The notes beneath the pieces are model-generated. The model saw only the letters and a list, made by a program, of their open reading frames with translations. It was not told the DNA's origin and did no database searches. Below, piece after piece: positions 8,240-16,315 of a stretch of 42,414 bases of DNA. The DNA is taken from positions 1-42,414 of the forward strand of contig CAIVAP010000093.1 of assembly GCA_903903945.1 (NCBI GenBank), in the 5' to 3' direction. A program made the position numbers and the translations under genes. The DNA comes from an uncultured bacterium. GTDB lineage: Bacteria > Zixibacteria > MSB-5A5 > CAIYYT01. Numbering within the stretch: position 1 is the stretch's first letter; each line of letters begins with the position of its first letter.

Positions 8240-9598
8240 ATGCTATCTTTGCGAATTATCGTCGTAGACAATGAAAAGAATCAGCGGGAAATGCTCGCGG
8301 GTTTCCTGAATTTGAAAGGCTACTCGGTGTCTACCGCAGACTCGGCCGAGTCAGCGCTCCAATTGCTTGGCCGCAAGGCGTTCGAAATCGGCCTTTTCGA
8401 CATGAAAATGTCGGGTGAAAGTGGTCTTGATTTGCTGAGAAAGGCCAAAGACAGAGACCCTGAGTTGCAAGTCATTATGATTACTGCGTTTGGCACGGTC
8501 GAGACCGCAGTTGAAGCGATGCGGGCCGGAGCCTACAACTACCTGTGCAAGCCCATCAACCTTGAGGAGCTTCTGGAGTTGATCAAGACGGCGGGAGAGC
8601 GCCACTTTCTCCTTGCCGAGAACCGGATTCTCAGGGAGCGCTTGGAAGAGTTGGAAGTCAAGGAGATCGTGGGTGTGTCTGACAAGTTGAAACAGACTCT
8701 CTCTGAAATTGCCAGAGTCGCCCCTACAGATACAACGGTGCTAATTACAGGGGAGTCAGGTACCGGCAAGGAACTGGTGGCTCGCACTATCCACCGCCTT
8801 TCACCTCGCGCCGTCGGACGATTTGTGGCGGTAAACTGCGCTGCGATACCCGAAACCCTGCTTGAATCCGAGTTGCTCGGGCATGAGAAGGGGGCCTTCA
8901 CCGGCGCTGACCGGAGGCGCATTGGCAGGTTTGAACTGGCGATTGGCGGAACGATCTTCTTGGATGAAATCGGCGAATTGCCGGCCGCAATTCAGGTCAA
9001 ACTCCTGCGGATTCTCGAAGAGAGGCGTTTTGAGCGTCTGGGTGGTGAAGAGGAGGTCTTTGCCGATGCACGGGTCATTGCCGCCACCAACCGCAACTTG
9101 GCTGCTGATGTGGAGCAGGGGCGTTTTCGGGAGGATTTGTTCTATCGGATCAACGTAGTCAACATTGACCTGCCACCTTTGCGAGAGCGCCGCGAAGATG
9201 TGATGCCGCTAATTAACTACTTCCTGCAGCAGACCTCGGCTCGACTGAACCGCCCGACCAAAGGAATTTCCGTTGCCGCTAAGGATCTTTTGCTGGCGCA
9301 AGACTGGCCGGGAAACGTCCGCGAACTCGCCAACGCCGTCGAACGGGCAATCGTGCTTTCGCGATCTGACATCCTGGATGTGGATGATTTTCCGCAACTG
9401 CGCCCGCTGGCGCGCAAAACAGAGACTGAGGGGGCGGGAAGCGCTACTTTGCTGCGCGACTTGGAGAAGCAGCATATCGAAAAGATATTGGCGTCGACAG
9501 GCTACAGCCTCCAGCAGGCGGCGGAACTACTCGGCATTCATCGCAACACTTTGCGGCAGAAGATCAAAGAGTACCAGATTGGCAGGCCTTCCGACTGA
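8240..9598 (+). CDS. NtrC-family sigma-54-dependent response regulator
   Basis: A 452-residue three-domain transcription activator. The receiver domain (1-120) has the acidic pair Asp10/Glu12, phospho-acceptor Asp54, Thr82 and Lys104. The AAA+ domain (about 142-380) has Walker A GESGTGKE at 171-178, the sigma-54 contact loop GAFTGA at 218-223 and Walker B GTIFLDE at 237-243. A Fis-type helix-turn-helix closes the protein (about 405-448, QQAAELLGIHRNTLRQKIKE). It should bind enhancer sites and drive ATP-dependent open complex formation by RNA polymerase with sigma-54. No histidine kinase gene is adjacent, so it is an orphan in this window. A sigma-54-type promoter occurs at 35258, but no link between them is shown. 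The ATG at 8240 has only a weak AAGAG upstream. Confidence 0.95.
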   Translation: MLSLRIIVVDNEKNQREMLAGFLNLKGYSVSTADSAESALQLLGRKAFEIGLFDMKMSGESGLDLLRKAKDRDPELQVIMITAFGTVETAVEAMRAGAYNYLCKPINLEELLELIKTAGERHFLLAENRILRERLEELEVKEIVGVSDKLKQTLSEIARVAPTDTTVLITGESGTGKELVARTIHRLSPRAVGRFVAVNCAAIPETLLESELLGHEKGAFTGADRRRIGRFELAIGGTIFLDEIGELPAAIQVKLLRILEERRFERLGGEEEVFADARVIAATNRNLAADVEQGRFREDLFYRINVVNIDLPPLRERREDVMPLINYFLQQTSARLNRPTKGISVAAKDLLLAQDWPGNVRELANAVERAIVLSRSDILDVDDFPQLRPLARKTETEGAGSATLLRDLEKQHIEKILASTGYSLQQAAELLGIHRNTLRQKIKEYQIGRPSD

Positions 9599-9728
9599 GC
9601 AAAGACGCTGCCAAACTGCCGACAGCGCCCACCGTTTTTTCAATAAGCCGGTGTCTGCCAGTCGTAGCTGTTATGAGGCAAGTTTCGTAGGAACGCCTGA
9701 GAAAAGCCTGTGAAGTGAGATAGAGAGA

Positions 9729-10820
9729 ATGACGCCGAACGCATATTCCGTGACTCCCGACAGTTACCGATCTCTGTCCGACGAAGACTTGGCCGCCCGC
9801 ATACGCGCACGCAAAGCTGAGTTGGGAGGTCGTGTGGTAATCCTAACTCACCATTACCAGCGTCGCGCCGTGGTTGCTCTCGGGGATCATCAGGGCGACT
9901 CTTATGCGCTCTGCAAAATCGGAGCCAAGGCCTCTGCTGCACATATCGTTTTCTGTGGTGTACATTTTATGGCTGAGTCGGCAGTCATTCTTGCCCGTCG
10001 AGACCAGAAGGTCTTCTTACCAAATCCATTGGCTGGTTGTCCGATGGCGGACATGGCTGCGATAGACTCGGTTTATAGCGCTTGGGAAGAGCTCCATCAC
10101 TTGCTACCCGGAATCAAGATCGTACCGATTGCGTATATGAACTCCGCCGCCGATCTCAAAGCGTTTTGCGGCGGGAATGACGGCATCATTTGCACCTCCT
10201 CCAATGCCGACAAGGCCTTTGCGTGGGGATTTGAGAGAGGGGAGAAGCTATTCTTTTTCCCAGATGAGCATCTCGGACGCAACACTGCCAACAAGTATGG
10301 CATTTCAAGGGATCAGATCTTCGTCTGGGATTTCAATTCTCGGCCACAGAACCGCGATGTTGATGCCATCCGGCGAGCCAAGGTTATCGTCTGGAAGGGC
10401 TACTGCCATGTCCACTCCGTCTTCCAACCACATCATGTGCTTCAGATACGGGAGCAGTATCCCGGGGTTAAAATCGTGGTGCATCCGGAATGCACTGAGG
10501 ATGTTGTGGCGCTTGCCGATTCGGTGGGCTCGACCAGCCACATCGTCAACTATGTTGAGCAGCAGCCGCCAGGGAGCATAATAGCCGTTGGCACCGAACT
10601 AAATCTGGTGGACCGGCTCTCACATCAGTATCCTGACAAGAAGATTCTGGAATTGGCTGGTCAAACCTGTGCCATGTGCGTGAATATGTATCGCACTACT
10701 TTGGCTGATCTCGCCTATACGCTGGACAATGTCGATACTTTGAGACCGATGTCGGTTGACGAGGACGTGACTATCCACGCTCGCGTTGCGCTGGAACGCA
10801 TGTTGGCAATCGGTGGATAG
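9729..10820 (+). CDS. nadA: Quinolinate synthase A
   Basis: A 363-residue [4Fe-4S] enzyme that condenses iminoaspartate with dihydroxyacetone phosphate to quinolinate in NAD synthesis, in the cytoplasm. Recognisable blocks are ILTHHYQ near 38-44, GDHQGDS at 52-58, the cysteine in NPLAGCPMADM (Cys104), KGYCHVHS (Cys226), HPECTEDVV (250s), VGSTSHIV and the C-terminal GQTCAMCVNM (Cys314/Cys317). Three of these cysteines should ligate the cluster; Cys104, Cys226 and one of the C-terminal pair fit the family pattern. Length is normal for the family. No nadB or nadC is next to it. A purine-rich GAGATAGAGAG stretch precedes the ATG. Confidence 0.96.
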   Translation: MTPNAYSVTPDSYRSLSDEDLAARIRARKAELGGRVVILTHHYQRRAVVALGDHQGDSYALCKIGAKASAAHIVFCGVHFMAESAVILARRDQKVFLPNPLAGCPMADMAAIDSVYSAWEELHHLLPGIKIVPIAYMNSAADLKAFCGGNDGIICTSSNADKAFAWGFERGEKLFFFPDEHLGRNTANKYGISRDQIFVWDFNSRPQNRDVDAIRRAKVIVWKGYCHVHSVFQPHHVLQIREQYPGVKIVVHPECTEDVVALADSVGSTSHIVNYVEQQPPGSIIAVGTELNLVDRLSHQYPDKKILELAGQTCAMCVNMYRTTLADLAYTLDNVDTLRPMSVDEDVTIHARVALERMLAIGG

Positions 10821-10879
10821 AGCAGGTTTTTCCAGCAATGCTTGGCGAACATGGGCAGAAAGACTCAAGTCGATGTTTG

Positions 10880-10908
10880 TTGACAAATCATGCCTGCGTT
10901 ATTATCAA
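10880..10908 (+). promoter_or_regulatory. Sigma-70 promoter for the E2-lipB operon
   Basis: TTGACA at 10880-10885 and TATCAA at 10903-10908 are 17 bases apart. The start of transcription would be near 10915, about 45 bases before the E2 ATG. Confidence 0.55.
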
Positions 10909-10958
10909 TGCCGCTGATTTGTGATTTGGAATTCAAGTAACGGGAAGGAGTAGCGCTA

Positions 10959-12209
10959 ATGGCGACAGTGCTGAAAGTGCCGCAAATGGGCGAGTCGGTT
11001 GTTGAAGGGACAATCAACAAGTGGTTTGTCGAAGTCGGTCAGCCGATCAAGAAAGACGAGCCGATCGTCGAATTGTTGACGGACAAAGTCAATGTTTCTT
11101 TACCCGCCGATGCCGATGGTGTGCTACTGGAGATTCTGGCGCCTGTCGGTACGATCGTGCCTGTCGGCAAGGATATCGCCGTCATTGGCGCTCCCGGTGA
11201 GAAAGCAGCGGCTTCCGTAACGACAACGGCTGCTCCGGCAGCCACCGTCGCCAAAGCAGCTCCTGTGATCGCTGCGCCTGTGCCTGCCCCCGTTTCTGGT
11301 GAACCGCAACGTCTGTCGCCTGCCGTCAGACGCCTGATCAAGGAATACGGTGTTGATGTCACTCGGCTTCAGGGTACCGGAGCCGGTGGCAGGGTAACTC
11401 AGAAGGATGTCGAGGACTACATTGCTCGTATGGGCAAGCCGGCATCTGCGACTGCGCCGACGTCGACGTCCGCGACACCATCATACAGGCCGTCCGTTAC
11501 CGGCTTCGATTCCGGCAGGCGCGTTGAAGAGATTCCGATACCACGCATACGCAAGCTGATTTCCGAACACATGGTGAGATCGAAACAGACATCAGCGCAT
11601 GTAACGACCTTCGACGAGTGTGATTTTACCCGGCTCGTGGAATTTCGTCAGCAGCATGTCGACCGCATTGAGAAGGAGCAGGGAATTCGCATCACATACA
11701 TGCCCTTCCTGATCGCGGCGGCCTGCAAGGCATTGAAAGAGTTTCCTTATGTTAACGCTTCTCTGACCGAAGACAAAATCATTCTCAAACACTATTACAA
11801 CATTGGCGTCGCCGTGGCGCGTGATGCCGGTCTGATTGTACCGGTGATCAAGAATGCTGATTCCAAGGGTGTAGTTGAACTAATGCGCGATTTGAAAGAT
11901 CTGGGCGATCGTGCTCGCACCGACCGACTCACTCCTGCTGACATTGAAGACGGCACCTTCTCGATCACTAATGCCGGTGTCTATGGCGCTCTCAACTCCA
12001 CGCCGATTATTAGTCAGCCACAGGTAGCTATCCTGGGTGTGCACACGATCCAGAAACGGCCGGTAGTACGCGACGGGCAGATCGTCATCCGCGACATGAT
12101 GAATTTGGGAATGTCATTCGATCACCGCTTGATTGACGGTCAGTATGCCGTGCAGTTTCTCCGCCGCTTGATCACATACCTCGAGTTTCCGGAATTGACG
12201 TTGCTGTAG
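10959..12209 (+). CDS. 2-oxoacid dehydrogenase complex E2 (dihydrolipoamide acyltransferase)
   Basis: A 416-residue acyltransferase core of a pyruvate, 2-oxoglutarate or branched-chain 2-oxoacid dehydrogenase complex. One lipoyl domain (1-78) carries the modified lysine in TDKVN (Lys43). An Ala/Pro/Thr-rich linker follows (about 85-110), then a peripheral subunit-binding domain (about 113-150, RLSPAVRRLIKEYGVD and GTGAGGRVTQKDV), a second linker, and the catalytic domain ending with HRLIDG (His389, Asp393). GGAAGGAG precedes the ATG. E1 and E3 genes are absent nearby, which is unusual, and substrate class cannot be fixed from E2 alone. The lipoate-transfer gene lipB starts directly after the stop codon. 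Confidence 0.92.
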   Translation: MATVLKVPQMGESVVEGTINKWFVEVGQPIKKDEPIVELLTDKVNVSLPADADGVLLEILAPVGTIVPVGKDIAVIGAPGEKAAASVTTTAAPAATVAKAAPVIAAPVPAPVSGEPQRLSPAVRRLIKEYGVDVTRLQGTGAGGRVTQKDVEDYIARMGKPASATAPTSTSATPSYRPSVTGFDSGRRVEEIPIPRIRKLISEHMVRSKQTSAHVTTFDECDFTRLVEFRQQHVDRIEKEQGIRITYMPFLIAAACKALKEFPYVNASLTEDKIILKHYYNIGVAVARDAGLIVPVIKNADSKGVVELMRDLKDLGDRARTDRLTPADIEDGTFSITNAGVYGALNSTPIISQPQVAILGVHTIQKRPVVRDGQIVIRDMMNLGMSFDHRLIDGQYAVQFLRRLITYLEFPELTLL

Positions 12210-12887
12210 ATGGAGCAGCCTGCTGCCAATAGTTCCTCGGCAAGGATACTCGAGCTTGGATTGGTTGACTATGACCGAGCTCGCCTAATTCAACTACAAC
12301 TTGTCGACAAGCGCATCGACGGCAGGATCACGGACACCTTCGTCTTTGTCGAGCACCCGCCAACGATCACGGTCGGACGCGGCACTCGCTACGCTCGCGA
12401 CAACAATATCCTTGCGTCGGAAGAAATCCTCAGACAGCGAGACGTGCAAGTCTGCGAAACAGAACGCGGCGGTGACGTTACATTTCACGGTCCGGGTCAG
12501 CAGGTAATCTATCCGATCATCGACCTGGAGCAGCGAGAGCGCGACCTGCATCGCTTTTTGCGCGATCTTGAAGAAGTCGTGATCAACTTCCTTAGAAACT
12601 ATGATCTTAACGGGGAACGTATATCGGGCAAAACCGGAGTTTGGGTCAGCGACAAGAAAATCTGCGCTATCGGCATCGCCGTCAAACGCTGGGTCAGCTA
12701 CCACGGTCTGGCGCTCAATCTTTGTACTGATTTGTCCTACTTCAATCTCATCAATCCCTGCGGCTTACCATCGTCCACCGTCACCAGTCTTGAGTCTTTG
12801 ACCGGAATCCCGGTGGACCGTTCGAGAGTTTTTTTTGAATTGGTCAACTCTCTGGAGAATGTGCTTCAGGTGGAGATTTCCCTATAG
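12210..12887 (+). CDS. lipB: Octanoyltransferase LipB
   Basis: A 225-residue enzyme that moves octanoate from acyl carrier protein to the lipoyl-domain lysine of E2 subunits and GcvH; LipA then inserts sulfur. Family motifs are EHPPTITVGRG (49-59), RGGDVTFHGPGQ (86-97), DKKICAIG with conserved Lys150, the HGLALN block (165-170) and INPCG with the catalytic Cys184. The ATG abuts the E2 stop codon with no gap, so the two are one transcript and translationally linked. The context makes functional sense: the upstream protein carries the substrate lysine. Confidence 0.96.
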   Translation: MEQPAANSSSARILELGLVDYDRARLIQLQLVDKRIDGRITDTFVFVEHPPTITVGRGTRYARDNNILASEEILRQRDVQVCETERGGDVTFHGPGQQVIYPIIDLEQRERDLHRFLRDLEEVVINFLRNYDLNGERISGKTGVWVSDKKICAIGIAVKRWVSYHGLALNLCTDLSYFNLINPCGLPSSTVTSLESLTGIPVDRSRVFFELVNSLENVLQVEISL

Positions 12888-13297
12888 CAGCCTTCTGGAT
12901 GCAACCCAACCGCAAAAGGCCGAATTACTTCACATCATCTCCAATTCTCTGCTCAACCTTTTCTGTGATTAAACCCGTATAAATCAAACGGTTAGTGAAA
13001 GTTTTATGTTGACAAGATTGGTCGGGCATAGCGAAGTTTGATACTCTAGAAGGGGGGTGTCATATCGATGTCCGGCAAGGACGCACGACTGGATATGATG
13101 TTTGGAATGTCAGCCAACAGGAGGTGGTCCTGGCATAGGTTTTCTGTAGACTGTGGGCGTTTCTCCTCTCTGATCTTTTCTGTGCGGGCATGCCAATCGT
13201 GTAAACAGAATGCGGATGTGATCTGTCTTCTATGTGTGGACGAACGTGTTGGTAATGAGTGTATTAAGTTCGAGGAAACCTAAAGTTTTGAGGAGGA
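12888..13297. other. Intergenic region before the TonB operon
   Basis: About 410 bases. TTGACA occurs at 13009-13014, but the nearest -10-like GATACT (13040-13045) is 25 bases away, so no clear housekeeping promoter can be called. One small Cys-rich frame (13068-13283) and two copies of CCAACAGGAGGT (near 13113 and 13353) are the only structure noticed. Confidence 0.5.
13068..13283 (+). CDS. Possible small cysteine-rich protein (doubtful)
   Basis: A 71-codon frame starting MSGKDARLD. A G-rich AGGGGGG tract about ten bases upstream could serve as ribosome binding site. The C-terminal half contains RACQSCK and VICLLCVDE followed by another Cys, spacing that could bind a metal. I do not recognise a family, and the base composition is not clearly coding. 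It may be chance. It is listed because it lies in line with two further translated-looking starts before the TonB gene. Confidence 0.22.
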   Translation: MSGKDARLDMMFGMSANRRWSWHRFSVDCGRFSSLIFSVRACQSCKQNADVICLLCVDERVGNECIKFEET

Positions 13298-13303
13298 ATG
13301 CCG

Positions 13304-13381
13304 TTGAAAACTAATAGCAAAGACATTGCACGTTTGCTATTCGAAAAACTTGTCCAACAGGAGGTTCAGATTTGGAGCTAA
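13304..13381 (+). CDS. Putative 25-residue leader peptide coupled to the TonB receptor gene
   Basis: A short frame beginning at TTG 13304, seven bases after a perfect AGGAGG (13291-13296); an ATG two codons earlier is too close to that site. It encodes MKTNSKDIARLLFEKLVQQE plus five residues and stops at 13379-13381, ten bases inside the next gene. The ribosome binding site of the TonB gene lies within this frame. That arrangement suggests translational coupling or a leader-peptide control. No family is recognised. Confidence 0.35.
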   Translation: MKTNSKDIARLLFEKLVQQEVQIWS

Positions 13382-16281
13382 GAGCTAAGGTTGCAGTCAC
13401 CCTGCTTCTTTTCTTGGCAATGCCCGGTTTAGTCTTCGGCGGCACCGTCGGGAAGATTTCGGGTATTTGCGCAGACAAAGAGACTGGGGCTCCATTGCCG
13501 GGAGTGGCGGTTTCCATCACTGGAACCACCATGGGAGCGCTTTCAGATGCGGAAGGTAAGTATTTTATACTTAACGTCCCGGCCGGTCGTTATGACCTCA
13601 AAGCTATGATCATCGGTTATGCTCCGGTGGAACTAAAAGATATGAACGTATCGGTTGACCTCACCAGCAAGGCGGATTTTCAGCTATCGTCGAAGGTGCT
13701 GGATATCGGCCAGTCTCAGGTTGTGATTGCCGAGCGTCCCATGGTTATCAAAGACCAGACGGCGTCGCTGAAGCTGATTTCCAGGGAGGAAGTTCAACAA
13801 CTGCCGACGCGCGGTTATCAGGATGTCGTCGGGTTGTCAGCCGGCGTTGTCGCCAACTACAAGAGCCCGCCGACCTTGAACTTGCGCGGTAACCGCGAGA
13901 ACACCAACGCGCCGACGTTGAACATTCGCGGTGGTCGTCAGGGTGATGTCGCCTATTTTGTTGATGGTTTCTCGCAACAGGATCCGCTAACCAACCTGTC
14001 GACGACGACGATCAACAATAACGCTATCGAGCAGATTTCCATCTCAACCGGCGGCTTCAACGCCGAGTACGGTTGGGTTTCGTCTGGAGCGATTAACGTC
14101 ACTACCAAAGAGGGAACCAAGAAATACTCGGGCACCATTGAAGGCATTACCGATGGCTTCCTGAAGCCACCACATCGCTATGACTACAATCATGTAGCGA
14201 TGAACGTTGATGGCCCGTTGCCGCTCGGCAAATGGAAGGACAAGGGTAGCTTCTTCTTGTCAATGGAGCGTCGTCGTGAAGGCGATCGGTCTCCACGCTC
14301 ACTGGCGGACGGCATCCTGCAGCACAACAGTCTATCCGGTTGGACGTGGCAGGGAAAGGTGAGGTACGACGTCAATCCCAAGAACCAGATTCGTCTGGGG
14401 ACGTTGGGAAGCCGGGATGACTGGCAAGAGTTCAATATGAACTACTATTTCAACCAGGCACATGCGCCACGATATCTTGATGAGAACTACTCTTACTATG
14501 CCAAATGGACAAACAACTTGTCGCCCAAGACCTTCTTTGAATTGGGTACGACATACTATCTGACCAAGAGATTCCGTGGTGATGGCAAGCATTGGCAGGA
14601 TGTGATCGCCTACGGACGTCCCAATGGCAATCCTCGTCTCGATGCTACCGGGCTGTTCCAGCAATGGGACGATCCGACAACCGATAGTATTGACGAAGGC
14701 CATGTTTACGATGACTTTCTCCAGCGTCGATCATCGTATGTCGGCGGCAACTTTGCGTTGACCAGTCAAATTAATAAGTCAAACTTGCTGCAATTCGGCA
14801 TCGATGTTCAGGCTCATCGGCTTCGATACATAGACCATCTGACACCGACGCAGATTGACACCACCATACTCGCCAATATCGCCGACACCGCCCAGTACTA
14901 CACGGTTGGGTTCCAAGATGCCAACGGCTACGGTTACCGCTTCCGCGGATACCGTGTTGTGGATGGCAAAGCCGTACCTGATGGCACTCTTGAAGATGTC
15001 AATTCGGGTCCGGACGGCGTTAAAAAGCCGTATACCTTTGCTCTTTACCTTCAAGACAAGGTTGAGTGGCAGGGACTAGTAATCAATGCCGGTGTGCGCT
15101 ATGACTATCTGAATTCCAACACGGATCGTCTTCGTGACGAACAGCGCCCGCTCGATCCGGACAGTTTCGCAGTCAACCCAGATGCGACTCCGGAACAGCT
15201 TGCTCTGAGTCAGGAACTTGATCCGGGTGATTTTGTGAAAGCCAAGGCCGAGCAGAAACTGTCACCGCGACTCGGAGTCGGTTTTCCTATCTCGGACAAG
15301 AGCGTTTTTCATGTAAACTACGGCAAGTTTTTCCAGCGCCCCGAACTGCAATATCTCTATGTCAACACAGAATATTTGCAGAGAATGGTGCGCGATCATC
15401 CGTACTATGCACCGGTTGGAAATCCTAATCTGAAGCCGGAAGAGACGACGGCTTACGAAGTCGGTATCGCCCATCAGTTGGGCGATTTCACCAGTCTTGA
15501 TATCACGGCCTACTACAAAGACATTAAGGGCCTCACGGAAGTGGTTAATCAGTCGTCAGTGCCAAATTCGTTCGCTGTCTATCGTAACTATGATTTTGGT
15601 ACGACAAAGGGAATCGACGCCTCGCTCAAGATGCGCCGCACGCACAATATCTCCGGGGAATTGGACTATTCGCTGTCGTTTGCGACCGGTACCGGTTCGT
15701 ACGCCACGTCGCAGTCCAATATTGCTTGGACGAACAACGAACGGCCGATTCGAGTATCACCGTTGGAGTTCGATCAGAGACACAAGCTGACGGCAATCAT
15801 GGACGTTCGCGCCTCAAAGGGGCAGGGACCGAAGATTGGCAATGCTTTCATTCTGGAAAATGCCGGTGTCAACTTCCTGTTTACGGCCGCTTCCGGTACG
15901 CCATACACCCCCATCAAACTGGTCAATGAAATCACTATGGGAGCTTTCTCCCCGGTTCCAGTCGGGCCGGTCAATTCGCAGACTGGACCGTGGACCTATC
16001 GGTTGGATCTGAAAGCCAACAAGATGTTCTCGGTCTCCCATCTGAGCTTCGATGTCTATGTTTGGGTGATTAACGTCTTTGATCGCAAGAACGTTGTTGA
16101 AGTTTACGAGGGTTCCGGACTGGCTGATAACACCGGTTGGCTGGCTACTGCCGAAGGCCAAAGTTTTGCCTCCCAGTACCAAGCAGAAGATGGTACGGCA
16201 AAATACAATATCAAGCAGCGCAATCCAATGCACTACGATACCCCGCGTCAAGTGCGCCTCGGCTTGAGAATGAACTTCTAA
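13372..16281 (+). CDS. TonB-dependent receptor with N-terminal carboxypeptidase-regulatory-like domain
   Basis: A 969-residue outer-membrane receptor. It uses a TTG start at 13372 with AGGAGG eight bases upstream, which yields the signal peptide MELRAKVAVTLLLFLAMPGLVFG. Residues about 27-110 form a CarboxypepD_reg-like beta sandwich (GKISGICADKETGAPLPGVA and GKYFILNVPAGRYDLKA). The plug domain follows (about 115-250: EVQQLPTRGYQDVVGLSAGV, LNIRGGRQGDVAYFVDG, GGFNAEYG). A 22-strand-type barrel then extends to the C-terminal Phe (RLGLRMNF). It resembles Bacteroidetes-style receptors that import large ligands. The two downstream genes are closely spaced and cotranscribed, and one terminator closes the group. 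Confidence 0.93.
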   Translation: MELRAKVAVTLLLFLAMPGLVFGGTVGKISGICADKETGAPLPGVAVSITGTTMGALSDAEGKYFILNVPAGRYDLKAMIIGYAPVELKDMNVSVDLTSKADFQLSSKVLDIGQSQVVIAERPMVIKDQTASLKLISREEVQQLPTRGYQDVVGLSAGVVANYKSPPTLNLRGNRENTNAPTLNIRGGRQGDVAYFVDGFSQQDPLTNLSTTTINNNAIEQISISTGGFNAEYGWVSSGAINVTTKEGTKKYSGTIEGITDGFLKPPHRYDYNHVAMNVDGPLPLGKWKDKGSFFLSMERRREGDRSPRSLADGILQHNSLSGWTWQGKVRYDVNPKNQIRLGTLGSRDDWQEFNMNYYFNQAHAPRYLDENYSYYAKWTNNLSPKTFFELGTTYYLTKRFRGDGKHWQDVIAYGRPNGNPRLDATGLFQQWDDPTTDSIDEGHVYDDFLQRRSSYVGGNFALTSQINKSNLLQFGIDVQAHRLRYIDHLTPTQIDTTILANIADTAQYYTVGFQDANGYGYRFRGYRVVDGKAVPDGTLEDVNSGPDGVKKPYTFALYLQDKVEWQGLVINAGVRYDYLNSNTDRLRDEQRPLDPDSFAVNPDATPEQLALSQELDPGDFVKAKAEQKLSPRLGVGFPISDKSVFHVNYGKFFQRPELQYLYVNTEYLQRMVRDHPYYAPVGNPNLKPEETTAYEVGIAHQLGDFTSLDITAYYKDIKGLTEVVNQSSVPNSFAVYRNYDFGTTKGIDASLKMRRTHNISGELDYSLSFATGTGSYATSQSNIAWTNNERPIRVSPLEFDQRHKLTAIMDVRASKGQGPKIGNAFILENAGVNFLFTAASGTPYTPIKLVNEITMGAFSPVPVGPVNSQTGPWTYRLDLKANKMFSVSHLSFDVYVWVINVFDRKNVVEVYEGSGLADNTGWLATAEGQSFASQYQAEDGTAKYNIKQRNPMHYDTPRQVRLGLRMNF

Positions 16282-16315
16282 TGGCAGCAGGAATGAAAGC
16301 TTCAGGAGGAAGCAA

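Noticed and set aside
13009-13045. TTGACA followed by GATACT before the TonB operon as a promoter
   Set aside because: The spacing is 25 bases, far from the 16-18 needed.
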